DNA from: an uncultured Acholeplasmataceae bacterium
GTDB lineage: Bacteria > Bacillota_I > Bacilli_A > RF39 > UBA660
NCBI GenBank assembly: GCA_905203475.1
Contig: CAJKWD010000010.1
Location: 1 to 32,232 of the forward strand
Length of the DNA: 32,232 nt
Direction: 5' to 3'
Shown here: positions 20,736 to 28,205 of the stretch, in pieces
Numbering within the stretch: the first letter of the stretch is position 1
Layout: every line of letters begins with the position of its first letter
The notes under the pieces: model-generated
Database searches by the model: none
The model's input: only the letters and a program-made list of their open reading frames with translations
Told to the model about the DNA's origin: nothing
Program-made: the position numbers and the translations under genes

Positions 20736-21680
20736 ATGAAAAAATTAATTGGGAATACACCATGTGTAAAACTATATTATCGTTTTAAAAATAAAATAAA
20801 TTATATCTATTTAAAATTAGAGTATTTTAATTTAACAGGTAGTATTAAAGATCGAATTGCACTTCGTATGATACAGAAAGCCAAAGAGAAGCAATTATTA
20901 AAAGATAATATGCCAATTATCGAAGCTACGAGTGGTAATACTGGTATTTCTTTTGCTGCATTGGGTGCTTATTATCATCATCCTGTTATTATTTTTATGC
21001 CAGATTGGGTGAGTTTAGAACGTGTTCAATTAATGAAATTGTATGGAGCAGAGGTGCATTTAGTATCGAAGGAAGAAGGAGGATTTCAGGAATGTATTAA
21101 AAGAGCAAAAGAACGGGCTCAAGAAAAAGGAGGATTTTGTCCCTGCCAATTTGAAAATCAAGAAAATATAATTGCTCATTATGAAGGAACAGGAAAGGAA
21201 ATTGTAAAAGCAGTCAAAGAAGACATTGGAGGTTTTGTTTCAGGAATTGGAACTGGAGGAACTTTAATGGGAGTTGGAAAGTATTTAAAAGAAATAGACC
21301 CCCAAATTAAAATGATTGCATTAGAACCAGCAGAAGCTCCATTATTATCACAAGGATATAGTGGAACACATCAACTAGAAGGGATTGGAGATGATTTTAT
21401 TCCAGAAATCGTTGACAGAAGTCTTATTGACCAAATTGTATTAATTCATTCAGAAGATGCTTTAGCAATGGCTCAGAAATTATCACATATAGGATTAGGA
21501 GTGGGAATTACAACTGGTGCAAATGTATTAGCTAGTATTCTTACAAATGGTGAAAAGAAAAACGTAACGGTTTGTCCTGATGACTCTAAAAAATACTTAT
21601 CAACACAATTAGTAACACCAATCAATAGCCAATTAGTCAAAGAGATAGAATTACTAAAATTTGAAATAATAGAAGCATAA
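20736..21680 (+). CDS. cysK: cysteine synthase family (PLP-dependent beta-family)
   Basis: A 314-aa enzyme of the cysteine synthase type, which makes cysteine from O-acetylserine and sulfide using pyridoxal phosphate. It shows the PLP lysine motif NLTGSIKDRIA, where the usual NPGGSVKDR has changed, the substrate loop EATSGNTGISFAALG, the phosphate loop GIGTGGTLMG, the motif QFENQ, and a late Ser (DDSKKYLS) near the PLP ring nitrogen. Length fits CysK. AGGAGG precedes the ATG. Directly downstream is cysteinyl-tRNA synthetase, a sensible link. A related beta-synthase (cystathionine beta-synthase or O-phosphoserine-using enzyme) cannot be excluded, given the altered Lys motif. Confidence 0.87.
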   Translation: MKKLIGNTPCVKLYYRFKNKINYIYLKLEYFNLTGSIKDRIALRMIQKAKEKQLLKDNMPIIEATSGNTGISFAALGAYYHHPVIIFMPDWVSLERVQLMKLYGAEVHLVSKEEGGFQECIKRAKERAQEKGGFCPCQFENQENIIAHYEGTGKEIVKAVKEDIGGFVSGIGTGGTLMGVGKYLKEIDPQIKMIALEPAEAPLLSQGYSGTHQLEGIGDDFIPEIVDRSLIDQIVLIHSEDALAMAQKLSHIGLGVGITTGANVLASILTNGEKKNVTVCPDDSKKYLSTQLVTPINSQLVKEIELLKFEIIEA

Positions 21681-21692
21681 AGAAATACTTTA

Positions 21693-21701
21693 TGTTATAA
21701 T
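21693..21701 (+). promoter_or_regulatory. extended -10 promoter of cysS
   Basis: TGT followed by TATAAT (21696-21701), 17 bp before the ATG; no -35 match. Confidence 0.45.
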
Positions 21702-21718
21702 AATACAAAGGTGATGAC

Positions 21719-23116
21719 ATGAAAGTTTATAATACTTTAACAAAAAAAATAGAACCATTGATTCCAAATCATGGTAAAGAAATCAAAATGTATACTTGTG
21801 GACCAACTGTATATGATTATGCACACATAGGGAATCTACGTACTTATATTTTTGAAGATGTTTTAGAAAAGAGTTTAAATTATTTAGGATATTCTGTTAT
21901 TAGAACGATGAATATTACGGATGTTGGTCATCTTGCTAATGATTCTGATGATGGCGAAGATAAGATGTTAAAAGGAGCACTCCGTGAAAAAAAGAGTGTA
22001 TATGAAATTGCAGAATATTATACCAATGCTTTTTTTGAAGATTGTAAAAAATTAAATATTAAAAAACCACAATATGTTTCAAAAGCATCAGACCATATTG
22101 CTGATTATATTCATATGATTGAAAAATTATTAAAAGATGGATATGCTTATCAAGCCAATGGCAATGTTTATTTCGATGTATCGAAAATGCCGAATTATTA
22201 TGAATTATCTGGAAAAAATCCTGCTGATTTAAAAGTCGCAGTAAGAGATGATGTAGAACATGATACATTTAAGAAAAATCCTGCTGATTTCGGGTTGTGG
22301 TTTACTAATTCTAAATTTAATAATCAAGCGATGAAGTGGGATAGTCCATGGGGTGTTGGATATCCTGGATGGCATATTGAATGTTCTAATATTGCAATTC
22401 ATTTTCTAGGCGAATACTTAGATATTCACTGTGGTGGTGTAGATAATATTTTTCCTCATCATTCGAATGAAATTGCCCAAAGTGAAGCCTATTTAGGACA
22501 TAAATGGTGTAATTATTGGATGCATGGTGAATATTTAAATGATGAAACAGGAAAAATGAGTAAAAGCAAGGGTGAATTTTTAACTTTATCTTTGTTAATA
22601 GAAAAAGGATATGATCCATTAAGTTATCGTTATTTTTGTTTAGAATCTCATTATCGTAAACAATTGGCATTCTCTTATACTTCTTTAGATAGAGCAGTTT
22701 CATCTTATCAAGCATTAAAAAATAAAGTAAAACATATTTCTTCACATCTTGAGGGAGAAATTGAACAGAATTTATTTGATACGTATCAGCAAAAATTTAA
22801 AGATGCGTTGAGTGATGATTTAAATACAGCTAATGCACTTACAGTTCTATATGAAGTATTAAAAAGTGATTTAAATAACAAAACCAAAATAGAATTAGTA
22901 AAAGATTTTGATCAAGTACTTTCACTTTCTTTATTAGATAAAGAAGAAATTGATGAAGCATTAAAACAAAAAGTATTATCTTTGATAGAAGAGAGAAAGA
23001 ACGCTAAAAAAGCAAAGAATTTTGAACGTGCTGATGAAATTAGAGATTTATTAAAAAATATGGGAATTCAAATTCGTGATACAAGAGAAGGAACAGTTTT
23101 TGAAAAAATAAATTAG
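21719..23116 (+). CDS. cysS: cysteinyl-tRNA synthetase
   Basis: Class I synthetase that charges tRNA-Cys. The 465-aa length is typical. It shows MYTCGPTVYDYAHIGN with the first zinc Cys (Cys27) and the HIGH-type motif HIGN (36-39), the zinc region GWHIECSNIA and HHSNEIAQSE, and the KMSKS loop (about 279-283, KMSKSKGEF), then the helical anticodon-binding end. AGGTGATGAC precedes the ATG. It lies 38 bp after cysK without a terminator, so the two may be partly co-transcribed. The zinc metallopeptidase follows 11 bp later. Confidence 0.97.
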   Translation: MKVYNTLTKKIEPLIPNHGKEIKMYTCGPTVYDYAHIGNLRTYIFEDVLEKSLNYLGYSVIRTMNITDVGHLANDSDDGEDKMLKGALREKKSVYEIAEYYTNAFFEDCKKLNIKKPQYVSKASDHIADYIHMIEKLLKDGYAYQANGNVYFDVSKMPNYYELSGKNPADLKVAVRDDVEHDTFKKNPADFGLWFTNSKFNNQAMKWDSPWGVGYPGWHIECSNIAIHFLGEYLDIHCGGVDNIFPHHSNEIAQSEAYLGHKWCNYWMHGEYLNDETGKMSKSKGEFLTLSLLIEKGYDPLSYRYFCLESHYRKQLAFSYTSLDRAVSSYQALKNKVKHISSHLEGEIEQNLFDTYQQKFKDALSDDLNTANALTVLYEVLKSDLNNKTKIELVKDFDQVLSLSLLDKEEIDEALKQKVLSLIEERKNAKKAKNFERADEIRDLLKNMGIQIRDTREGTVFEKIN

Positions 23117-23127
23117 AAGGTGATTAA

Positions 23128-23793
23128 TTGGAAATTATTTTATTTATACTAGGAATGATTGTTGTTGTTTATGCACAAATTCATATTATGCAAACATATC
23201 ACGAAACAATGCGTATTCGTAATGAACAGATGTTAAGTGGGCAAGAAGTAGCTCGTAAAATATTAGATGCGAACGGATTAGAAGATATTTATGTCGTACA
23301 AGTATCCGGAGAATTAACAGATCATTATGATCCAGGAAGAAATGTGATTCGACTTTCTAATCATATATTTCAAGATGATTCAATCGCATCTTTAGCAGTG
23401 GCTGCTCATGAATGTGGTCATGCGATTCAAAGAAAAGAGGGGTATCTTTTTTATCGGCTTCGTAGTGCTTTAGTACCAGTCGTAAATTTAGTTAGTTATC
23501 TTGGCTATTTTGTGATTATAATTTCTGCTTTTGCAGGTATTACAGCATATCTATTACTAGGTATGGTTATGTTGCTTGCAACTTTAATCTTTCAATTAGT
23601 AACATTACCGGTAGAAATAGATGCCTCAAAACGAGGAATGAAAGAAATAGAAAAATTAAATCTTGCAAAAAAAGAAGAGATGCCTAATATTATGAATATG
23701 TTAAAAGCAGCAGCGATGACTTATGTGGCAAGCTTAGCTTCAACAATTTTAAATTTACTTCGTTTAATTTTTATCTACCAAGATCGAGATTAA
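23128..23793 (+). CDS. zinc metallopeptidase, YugP family
   Basis: A 221-aa integral membrane protein with an N-terminal helix (residues 3-20), the zinc-protease motif HECGHA (His94, Glu95, His98), and two or three membrane helices around residues 117-165. A further potential ligand lies in LPVEIDASKRG, which matches the YugP family. The N-terminal soluble part contains DHYDPGRNVIRLS, also characteristic. The start is TTG at 23128 with AAGGTGA upstream; it places the first membrane helix at the N-terminus. It is coupled to cysS with an 11-bp gap. Substrates of this family are unknown. Confidence 0.9.
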   Translation: MEIILFILGMIVVVYAQIHIMQTYHETMRIRNEQMLSGQEVARKILDANGLEDIYVVQVSGELTDHYDPGRNVIRLSNHIFQDDSIASLAVAAHECGHAIQRKEGYLFYRLRSALVPVVNLVSYLGYFVIIISAFAGITAYLLLGMVMLLATLIFQLVTLPVEIDASKRGMKEIEKLNLAKKEEMPNIMNMLKAAAMTYVASLASTILNLLRLIFIYQDRD

Positions 23794-23794
23794 T

Positions 23795-23824
23795 CTTGTA
23801 TAATACAAGAAATATCGATATAAT
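23795..23824 (+). promoter_or_regulatory. promoter with a palindrome over the -35 box
   Basis: -35 TTGTAT (23796-23801), 17-bp spacer, TATAAT (23819-23824). The -35 is part of a perfect inverted repeat, CTTGTAT (23795-23801) A ATACAAG (23803-23809). No T run follows, so an operator is more likely than a terminator. Confidence 0.5.
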
Positions 23825-23842
23825 AAAAATAGGAGGAGTGGT

Positions 23843-24298
23843 ATGATGAAGAAAATGGTTGTCTTAGGAAGTATATTAATTGCTAGTATGTTAAGTGGAT
23901 GTTTCTTTGTAACTGAAACAATTGTATGTACTAAAGATGGAAATGAAAGTGGTATGGATTCAACACAAAGAATTGAAGCAGTGTTTAAAAGCAAAAAAGT
24001 ACAAACACTTACGATGGATGTAACAGTTGATTTAAGTAAGCAACCAGATAGTATGATTGGAGTAGCAAAATCAGTATTAGAATCAACTTATGGTGATATG
24101 AAAGCGGAAGGTATTCAAACCAGTGTAAAGCAAGAGGACAAAAAAATTCATGTAAATATTGATTTAGATTTTGAAAAAGCTTCTAAAGATTCATTAGAAA
24201 AAGTAGATTCTAACTTTGCAAAAAGCAAAGGACAAAAAGTAGATACTTCAGAATTCATCAAAGAATTAGAAGACGAAGGTTATAAGTGTGAGAAATAG
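23843..24298 (+). CDS. small uncharacterised lipoprotein
   Basis: A 151-aa lipoprotein: MMKKMV, a hydrophobic core, and lipobox MLSGC with Cys20 as the lipidation site. The mature part is charged (many Lys, Asp and Ser) with an alternating pattern suggesting beta strands (TLTMDVTVDLS, KIHVNIDLDF), followed by a Lys-rich helix and a final Cys. Two further Cys (one at CTKDG) could pair with it. AGGAGG precedes the ATG. It has its own promoter, with a palindrome covering the -35 box, and its own terminator. No domain is recognised with confidence. Confidence 0.8.
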   Translation: MMKKMVVLGSILIASMLSGCFFVTETIVCTKDGNESGMDSTQRIEAVFKSKKVQTLTMDVTVDLSKQPDSMIGVAKSVLESTYGDMKAEGIQTSVKQEDKKIHVNIDLDFEKASKDSLEKVDSNFAKSKGQKVDTSEFIKELEDEGYKCEK

Positions 24299-24316
24299 TA
24301 TCGATTAGATACTTTT
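24297..24316 (+). terminator. intrinsic terminator after the lipoprotein gene
   Basis: AGTATC (24297-24302), loop GATTA, GATACT (24308-24313), then T-rich sequence. Confidence 0.6.
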
Positions 24317-24335
24317 CTTTTGTTATAAAACTAGA

Positions 24336-24341
24336 TATAAT
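24336..24341 (+). promoter_or_regulatory. -10 element of truB
   Basis: TATAAT, 16 bp before the ATG at 24358; the -35 region is a T-rich stretch. Confidence 0.4.
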
Positions 24342-24357
24342 AACAGTGGTGATACAT

Positions 24358-25224
24358 ATGGATGGAATTATTTTAGTAAATAAAGAAAAGGGAATGACGA
24401 GTAGGGATGTGGTCAACTTAGTAAGTCGTGTTTGCCATACCAAAAAAGTAGGCCATACAGGAACGTTAGATCCTATGGCAACTGGTTTGTTAGTCATTTG
24501 TGTTGGTAGAGCAACAAAACTAGTAGAAGTATTAACATCTCATCAAAAAGAATATGTCACATCCATGATGTTTGGAATTAAAACAGATACAAAGGATATA
24601 ACGGGGATAATATTAGAACAAAGTAAAAGTTATATGACAAAAGAACAAATAGAAAAAGTACTACATGATATGACAACGACTTATCAACAAGAAGTGCCAA
24701 TTTATTCAGCTGTTAAAATAAATGGCAAAAAATTATATGAATATGCTAGAAACGGGGAACAGATTGATTTACCAAAAAGAGAAGTGACAATTGAAAAGTT
24801 ACAGATGATAGATTGGCAAGAACAAGATCAAAAATTAACATTTTTGGCACAGGTGAGTAAAGGAACTTATATTAGAAGTCTAGTAGAGGACATTGCCTCT
24901 CACTTAAATACCATAGGAACAATGACAGAACTAATGCGTACAAAGGTTGGAAATTTTTCATTAGATAGAGCGAATACTATTGCGGAAATCAAAAATAATT
25001 CCTTTAAAGTATATACGATTTATGAAGTATTGAAATCCATGTATGAAACACGTCAAATTACAGGAGAATTAGAAAAAAAAGTTTTAAATGGAGCAAAGAT
25101 AGATAATCCAGAAGATTTAGACATCGTATTTTTTATCAATGCAAAAAAAGAACCACTGGCTTTATATCAAAAAGAAGAAAATAGATTAAAGTGCTATAAA
25201 ATGCTAAAAATAGGAATCAAATGA
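24358..25224 (+). CDS. truB: tRNA pseudouridine(55) synthase TruB
   Basis: TruB makes pseudouridine 55 in the T loop of tRNAs. The 288-aa protein shows GIILVNKEKGMTSRDVV, the catalytic motif GHTGTLDPMATG with Asp38, GRATKLVE, the PIYSAVKINGKKLYEYAR segment and SKGTYIRSLVEDI, all diagnostic. A short C-terminal PUA-like extension is present. The frame opens at GTG 24346; ATG 24358 with GGTGAT upstream is preferred. In many Firmicutes truB lies with rbfA and ribF in the nusA-infB cluster; here it stands apart from them. It ends at a terminator whose hairpin includes the stop codon. Confidence 0.95.
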   Translation: MDGIILVNKEKGMTSRDVVNLVSRVCHTKKVGHTGTLDPMATGLLVICVGRATKLVEVLTSHQKEYVTSMMFGIKTDTKDITGIILEQSKSYMTKEQIEKVLHDMTTTYQQEVPIYSAVKINGKKLYEYARNGEQIDLPKREVTIEKLQMIDWQEQDQKLTFLAQVSKGTYIRSLVEDIASHLNTIGTMTELMRTKVGNFSLDRANTIAEIKNNSFKVYTIYEVLKSMYETRQITGELEKKVLNGAKIDNPEDLDIVFFINAKKEPLALYQKEENRLKCYKMLKIGIK

Positions 25225-25235
25225 TTCCTATTTTT
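25211..25235 (+). terminator. intrinsic terminator after truB
   Basis: TAGGAATCA (25211-25219) and TGATTCCTA (25222-25230), followed by TTTTT. The right arm begins with the TGA stop codon. Confidence 0.8.
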
Positions 25236-25265
25236 AGTGAAATAATATGTCTCTTTTTATTGTAT

Positions 25266-25292
25266 TAAAAAGCCGCACCAAGTGGTGCGGTT
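25266..25292 (-). terminator. intrinsic terminator of prsA
   Basis: On the minus strand AACCGCACC, loop ACTT, GGTGCGG (25279-25273), then CTTTTT. It is the most GC-rich stem in the window. Confidence 0.85.
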
Positions 25293-25323
25293 GAGATTTC
25301 CATTTACTAATAGACAATATGAT

Positions 25324-26292
25324 TTACTTTGTTAGAGAATCATATCCATCTTTAATTTCTGAATCTTCGATATTTAAATTATATTTTTTACGAATGTTTA
25401 CCCAAGTTGTCGTTTTTAATGTTGTATCAGCACTTAGTTTATTTGTAACAAGTGTTTCTTTAATGGTATCTTTTACTTCTTTTAATTTTGGTTTTGCTTT
25501 TTGACTTACCCTAAGTATAACATGGTATCCATATTCACTTTTTACTGGTTCTTTTGTATATTCACCATCTTTTAATTTAGAAGATGCATCCCAGAACTCA
25601 GTAACAACGCTGTCTTTTGAGAAATTTTCTAGAAGACCACCATCTTCTTTTGTTCCTTCATCATCAGAATATTTTTTAGCAAGATCTTCGAATTTTTCTC
25701 CTTTGTCTAATTTCTTAATAATATTTTCAGCTTCTTTTTTAGCTTTTTCTTCTGCCTTTTCTTGATCTTCATCACTAGCATCTGTATCAGTATCAGGTTT
25801 AATTAAAATATGACGAACAGTCATGTCACCAAAAATATTTTCATCGTAATAATCTTTGATTTCTTCCTCTGTTAATTCGTCTTTTAAGTAATTTTCAACA
25901 ACTTTATCTTTTTTATAACTTAAAATTAATTCATCTCTAAATTGTTGTTCATTTTTATATCCAGAGCTAACAAGTACTTCGTTAAAATCTTGCCCTTGTT
26001 GTTCATATTGACTCTTATATGCTTCAATTTGACTATTTGCATAATCTTCTGCATCGTCATTTGATTTAATTTCTTTATTAGCAATATAATTGTCAATCAT
26101 ATTAACAAAGATTTGAGAACCACCTTTTTCTTTTAATTCCGCATATAAATCTTCAGCAGTAACTGTATAACCTTTAATTTTTCCGACAACTTCTTTTCCA
26201 TTTTTTAATTTAGCAACCTCACCACATCCAGTTGTAAGTAATAATACTGAACACATGGTAACACCTAATAATGTTAATTTCTTATTTTTCAT
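25324..26292 (-). CDS. prsA: PrsA-type foldase lipoprotein
   Basis: PrsA helps exported proteins fold outside the membrane and is a peptidyl-prolyl isomerase. The 322-aa precursor has a lipobox LTTGC with Cys23, an N-terminal SurA-like helical region (FVNMIDNYIANKEI), and a central parvulin domain (about residues 157-262). That domain has the marks VRHILIK, FEDLAKKYSDD, GGLLENFSKDSVV and SEYGYHVILR, and is followed by a C-terminal helical tail. Acidic and Lys-rich stretches lie around residues 175-195. AAAGGAG precedes the ATG. It is monocistronic, with a good promoter and a strong terminator. It probably assists the many lipoproteins, PBPs and surface proteins of this window, which is inference. 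Confidence 0.93.
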   Translation of the reverse strand: MKNKKLTLLGVTMCSVLLLTTGCGEVAKLKNGKEVVGKIKGYTVTAEDLYAELKEKGGSQIFVNMIDNYIANKEIKSNDDAEDYANSQIEAYKSQYEQQGQDFNEVLVSSGYKNEQQFRDELILSYKKDKVVENYLKDELTEEEIKDYYDENIFGDMTVRHILIKPDTDTDASDEDQEKAEEKAKKEAENIIKKLDKGEKFEDLAKKYSDDEGTKEDGGLLENFSKDSVVTEFWDASSKLKDGEYTKEPVKSEYGYHVILRVSQKAKPKLKEVKDTIKETLVTNKLSADTTLKTTTWVNIRKKYNLNIEDSEIKDGYDSLTK

Positions 26293-26318
26293 ATTTGCTC
26301 CTTTCTGGTAACATATCT

Positions 26319-26347
26319 ATCATAGCAAAAACACTAAAAAAATTCAA
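26319..26347 (-). promoter_or_regulatory. promoter of prsA
   Basis: On the minus strand TTGAAT (26347-26342), 17-bp spacer, TATGAT (26324-26319) with extended -10 TG. Confidence 0.7.
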
Positions 26348-26367
26348 TAATTTCTATTTAAGTAATC

Positions 26368-26394
26368 ACATATTATGTAATTTCCCATAAAATA
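26368..26394 (+). promoter_or_regulatory. putative sigma-K promoter of the YjcZ-like pair
   Basis: AC (26368-26369), 16-bp spacer, CATAAAATA (26386-26394), an exact fit to the sigma-K pattern AC, 16-17 bp, CATANNNTA. The -10 also nearly fits sigma-E, but no sigma-E -35 lies at the right distance. The two genes downstream are sporulation-type microproteins, which supports the call. Confidence 0.6.
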
Positions 26395-26428
26395 TTCTTG
26401 AAAAGAGAAAAAAAGGAGGAATGAGTTT

Positions 26429-26512
26429 ATGTGTAATACTGGTGTATCTGGCGCTGCTATTGTCTTAGTATTATTTATTCTTTTAATTATCATACTTGGA
26501 GCATATATTTAA
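26429..26512 (+). CDS. YjcZ-family sporulation microprotein (27 aa)
   Basis: A 27-residue peptide: MCNTGVSGAA followed by a membrane segment whose core VLFILLIII and final Gly match the YjcZ family of tiny sporulation proteins (usual core FALIVVLFILLIIVG). AAAGGAGG lies nine bases before the ATG. An ATG at 26421 opens another frame that stops after 15 codons and does not resemble the family. The gene is followed after 20 bp by a second peptide of the same type. Short peptides like this are easily left unannotated. Their role is unknown, probably in the spore envelope. Confidence 0.8.
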   Translation: MCNTGVSGAAIVLVLFILLIIILGAYI

Positions 26513-26532
26513 TCCGTTAGGAGGTGAATAAA

Positions 26533-26667
26533 ATGGCTTGCCAAAACAACTGTGGAGGAACTCCACAAGAAAGACCAACATGCCGTAATAATAATACAAA
26601 TTATTTAATTATTGTTGTACTTTATATTTTACTTGCAATTATATTAGGGGCATGGATTATTTATTAA
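26533..26667 (+). CDS. YjcZ-like sporulation microprotein with Cys-rich start (44 aa)
   Basis: A 44-residue peptide. The N-terminus MACQNNCGGTPQERPTCRNN is polar with three Cys, and a membrane helix follows (YLIIVVLYILLAIILGAW), resembling the YjcZ core. AGGAGGTG, close to the perfect anti-16S sequence, lies before the ATG. It shares the sigma-K-like promoter with the preceding 27-aa gene and ends at its own terminator. The Cys-containing head is unlike the usual Tyr/Gly-rich one. It could crosslink in the spore coat, which is inference. Confidence 0.75.
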   Translation: MACQNNCGGTPQERPTCRNNNTNYLIIVVLYILLAIILGAWIIY

Positions 26668-26689
26668 AAGGAGATTATCTCCTTTTTTT
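26666..26689 (+). terminator. intrinsic terminator of the YjcZ-like pair
   Basis: AAAAGGAGA (26666-26674), loop TTA, TCTCCTTTT (26678-26686), T run. It begins inside the stop codon. Confidence 0.85.
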
Positions 26690-26760
26690 GTGTCAAGAGG
26701 GAAATTGTCTTATTTTACACAATTTGTCACAATATTTTTTTATACTTTTAGGTAGAACTC

Positions 26761-26789
26761 TTTACTTTCTTAGGAATTTAAGGTAGAAT
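26761..26789 (+). promoter_or_regulatory. promoter of the mraZ operon
   Basis: TTTACT (26761-26766), 17-bp spacer, TAGAAT (26784-26789). The MraZ-type repeats begin immediately after the -10. A similar GGTAGAA block stands 31 bp upstream (26751-26757). Confidence 0.6.
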
Positions 26790-26829
26790 AGTGGTACATA
26801 GTGGATATATGTGGGGCAAAGTGGGTGAT
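26790..26829 (+). promoter_or_regulatory. four 10-bp direct repeats, predicted MraZ operator
   Basis: GTGG occurs at 26791, 26801, 26811 and 26821, each preceded by A or T, giving four repeats with an exact 10-bp period (AGTGGTACAT, AGTGGATATA, TGTGGGGCAA, AGTGGGTGAT). MraZ proteins are known to repress their own operon by binding direct repeats: TGGG-type in E. coli and AAAGTG(G/T)NNN with 10-bp period in Mollicutes. The array covers the predicted transcription start, and its last unit overlaps the ribosome site of mraZ. Confidence 0.75.
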
Positions 26830-26832
26830 TAT

Positions 26833-27267
26833 ATGTTACTGATGGGTGAATATCATCATACAATTGATGAAAAAGGTAGAATTACCATTCCTTCAAAAGT
26901 ACGTTATGACTTAGGTGAGTCTTTTGTTGTAACAAGAGGTTTAGATCGTTGTTTATATGTTTATCCAAAAAAAGAATGGGAAACAATAATTACCAAATAC
27001 CAGAAATTGCCTAATACCAAAGATGCTAGAAATTTCATGAGATTTTTCTTGTCAGGAGCTACTACTTGTGAGTTTGATAAACAAGGTCGTATTAATATTC
27101 AAGCACCACTCATTCATTATGCTGAATTAAAAAAAGATTGTGTCATTGTAGGGGTTAGTGATCATTTAGAAATATGGAGTCAAGAATTGTGGCAACAATT
27201 ACTAGATGAGAATGAAGAAAACTTCTCTGTGATGGCGGATTCGTTATTTTCTAACATGGAAATGTAG
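26833..27267 (+). CDS. mraZ: transcriptional regulator MraZ
   Basis: A 144-aa protein with two SpoVT/AbrB-like MraZ modules. Each has the DNA-binding motif: EYHHTIDEKGRITIPSKVR at the N-terminus and CEFDKQGRINIQAPL in the second half. MraZ forms ring oligomers and controls the division/cell-wall cluster. The frame opens at GTG 26791 inside the repeat array; ATG 26833 gives the family start (MGEYHHTID within four residues) and follows GGGTGAT. It heads the operon with rsmH, an ftsL-like gene and a PBP, the standard order. Confidence 0.95.
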   Translation: MLLMGEYHHTIDEKGRITIPSKVRYDLGESFVVTRGLDRCLYVYPKKEWETIITKYQKLPNTKDARNFMRFFLSGATTCEFDKQGRINIQAPLIHYAELKKDCVIVGVSDHLEIWSQELWQQLLDENEENFSVMADSLFSNMEM

Positions 27268-27275
27268 GTGTGAGT

Positions 27276-28196
27276 ATGCACAAGAGTGTATTATTAGAAG
27301 AAGCCATTGATTATTTAAATTTAAAAGAAGATGCAATCGTTGTTGATTGTACCCTAGGATATGGGGGACATAGTAGTGAAATATTAAAAAGAATACCAAA
27401 AGGACATCTATACGCTTTTGATCAAGATAATGAAGCAATTGCCAGTGCTAGTAAACGTCTTTCTAATATTTCATCGAATTTTACTATTATTAAAAGTAAC
27501 TTCGTTTATTTGAAAGAAAAGTTGCAAGAATTAGGAATTACTAAAGTAGATGGAATATTATTTGATTTAGGTGTTTCTAGTCCTCAATTAGATGAAGATG
27601 AAAGAGGATTTAGCTTTCACAAAGATGCAAGATTAGATATGCGTATGGATCAAGGTCAGAAAAAAGATGCCCAAGAAGTTGTCAATACCTATTCTTATGA
27701 GCAATTAGTTCATATTATGAAAACATATGGTGAAGAAAAGTTCGCACCTAGTATTGCCAAAAATATTGTTGAGCATAGAAAAGAAAAAGAGATTGAAACA
27801 ACATTAGAACTTGTTGAGATTATAAAAAATAGTGTTCCCGAAAAATATCGTCGTGAACACCATCCAGCAAGAAAAGTATTTCAAGCAATACGCATTGAAG
27901 TAAATGACGAATTGAATGTCTTTGAAAAAGCATTACATGAGGCATTAGAATTGATAGATGTAAAAGGTAGGGTTTGTGTGATTACGTTCCATTCATTGGA
28001 AGATATTATTTGTAAAAAAATAATGAAAGAAGTCAGTACATTACCAAATGAACTAAAAAATCTTCCAATTATTCCGGATAACTTAAAACCAGACTTTCAA
28101 ATAATAAAAACAATTCATCCAAGTAAAGAAGAAATAGAAGAAAATAGAAGAGCTCGTAGTGCAAAATTAAGAGTTATTGAAAAAGTAAAAGAATAG
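27276..28196 (+). CDS. rsmH: 16S rRNA (cytosine1402-N4)-methyltransferase RsmH
   Basis: RsmH (MraW) methylates C1402 of 16S rRNA in the decoding site. The 306-aa protein starts MHKSVLLEEAIDYL, then has the SAM motif VVDCTLGYGGHS, FDQDNEA, DGILFDLGVSSPQLD and RGFSFHKDARLDMRM, then the late HPARKVFQAIRIEVNDEL and ITFHSLEDIICK. All are diagnostic. GTG 27270 is in frame, but ATG 27276 with AGGTG upstream gives the usual MHxxVLL start. It sits 8 bp after mraZ. Confidence 0.97.
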   Translation: MHKSVLLEEAIDYLNLKEDAIVVDCTLGYGGHSSEILKRIPKGHLYAFDQDNEAIASASKRLSNISSNFTIIKSNFVYLKEKLQELGITKVDGILFDLGVSSPQLDEDERGFSFHKDARLDMRMDQGQKKDAQEVVNTYSYEQLVHIMKTYGEEKFAPSIAKNIVEHRKEKEIETTLELVEIIKNSVPEKYRREHHPARKVFQAIRIEVNDELNVFEKALHEALELIDVKGRVCVITFHSLEDIICKKIMKEVSTLPNELKNLPIIPDNLKPDFQIIKTIHPSKEEIEENRRARSAKLRVIEKVKE

Positions 28197-28205
28197 AGGG
28201 ATATT

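Noticed and set aside
26421..26468. Alternative 15-codon ORF starting at 26421
   Set aside because: It is out of frame with the YjcZ-like peptide, too close to the ribosome site, and resembles nothing; the 26429 frame matches the family core.
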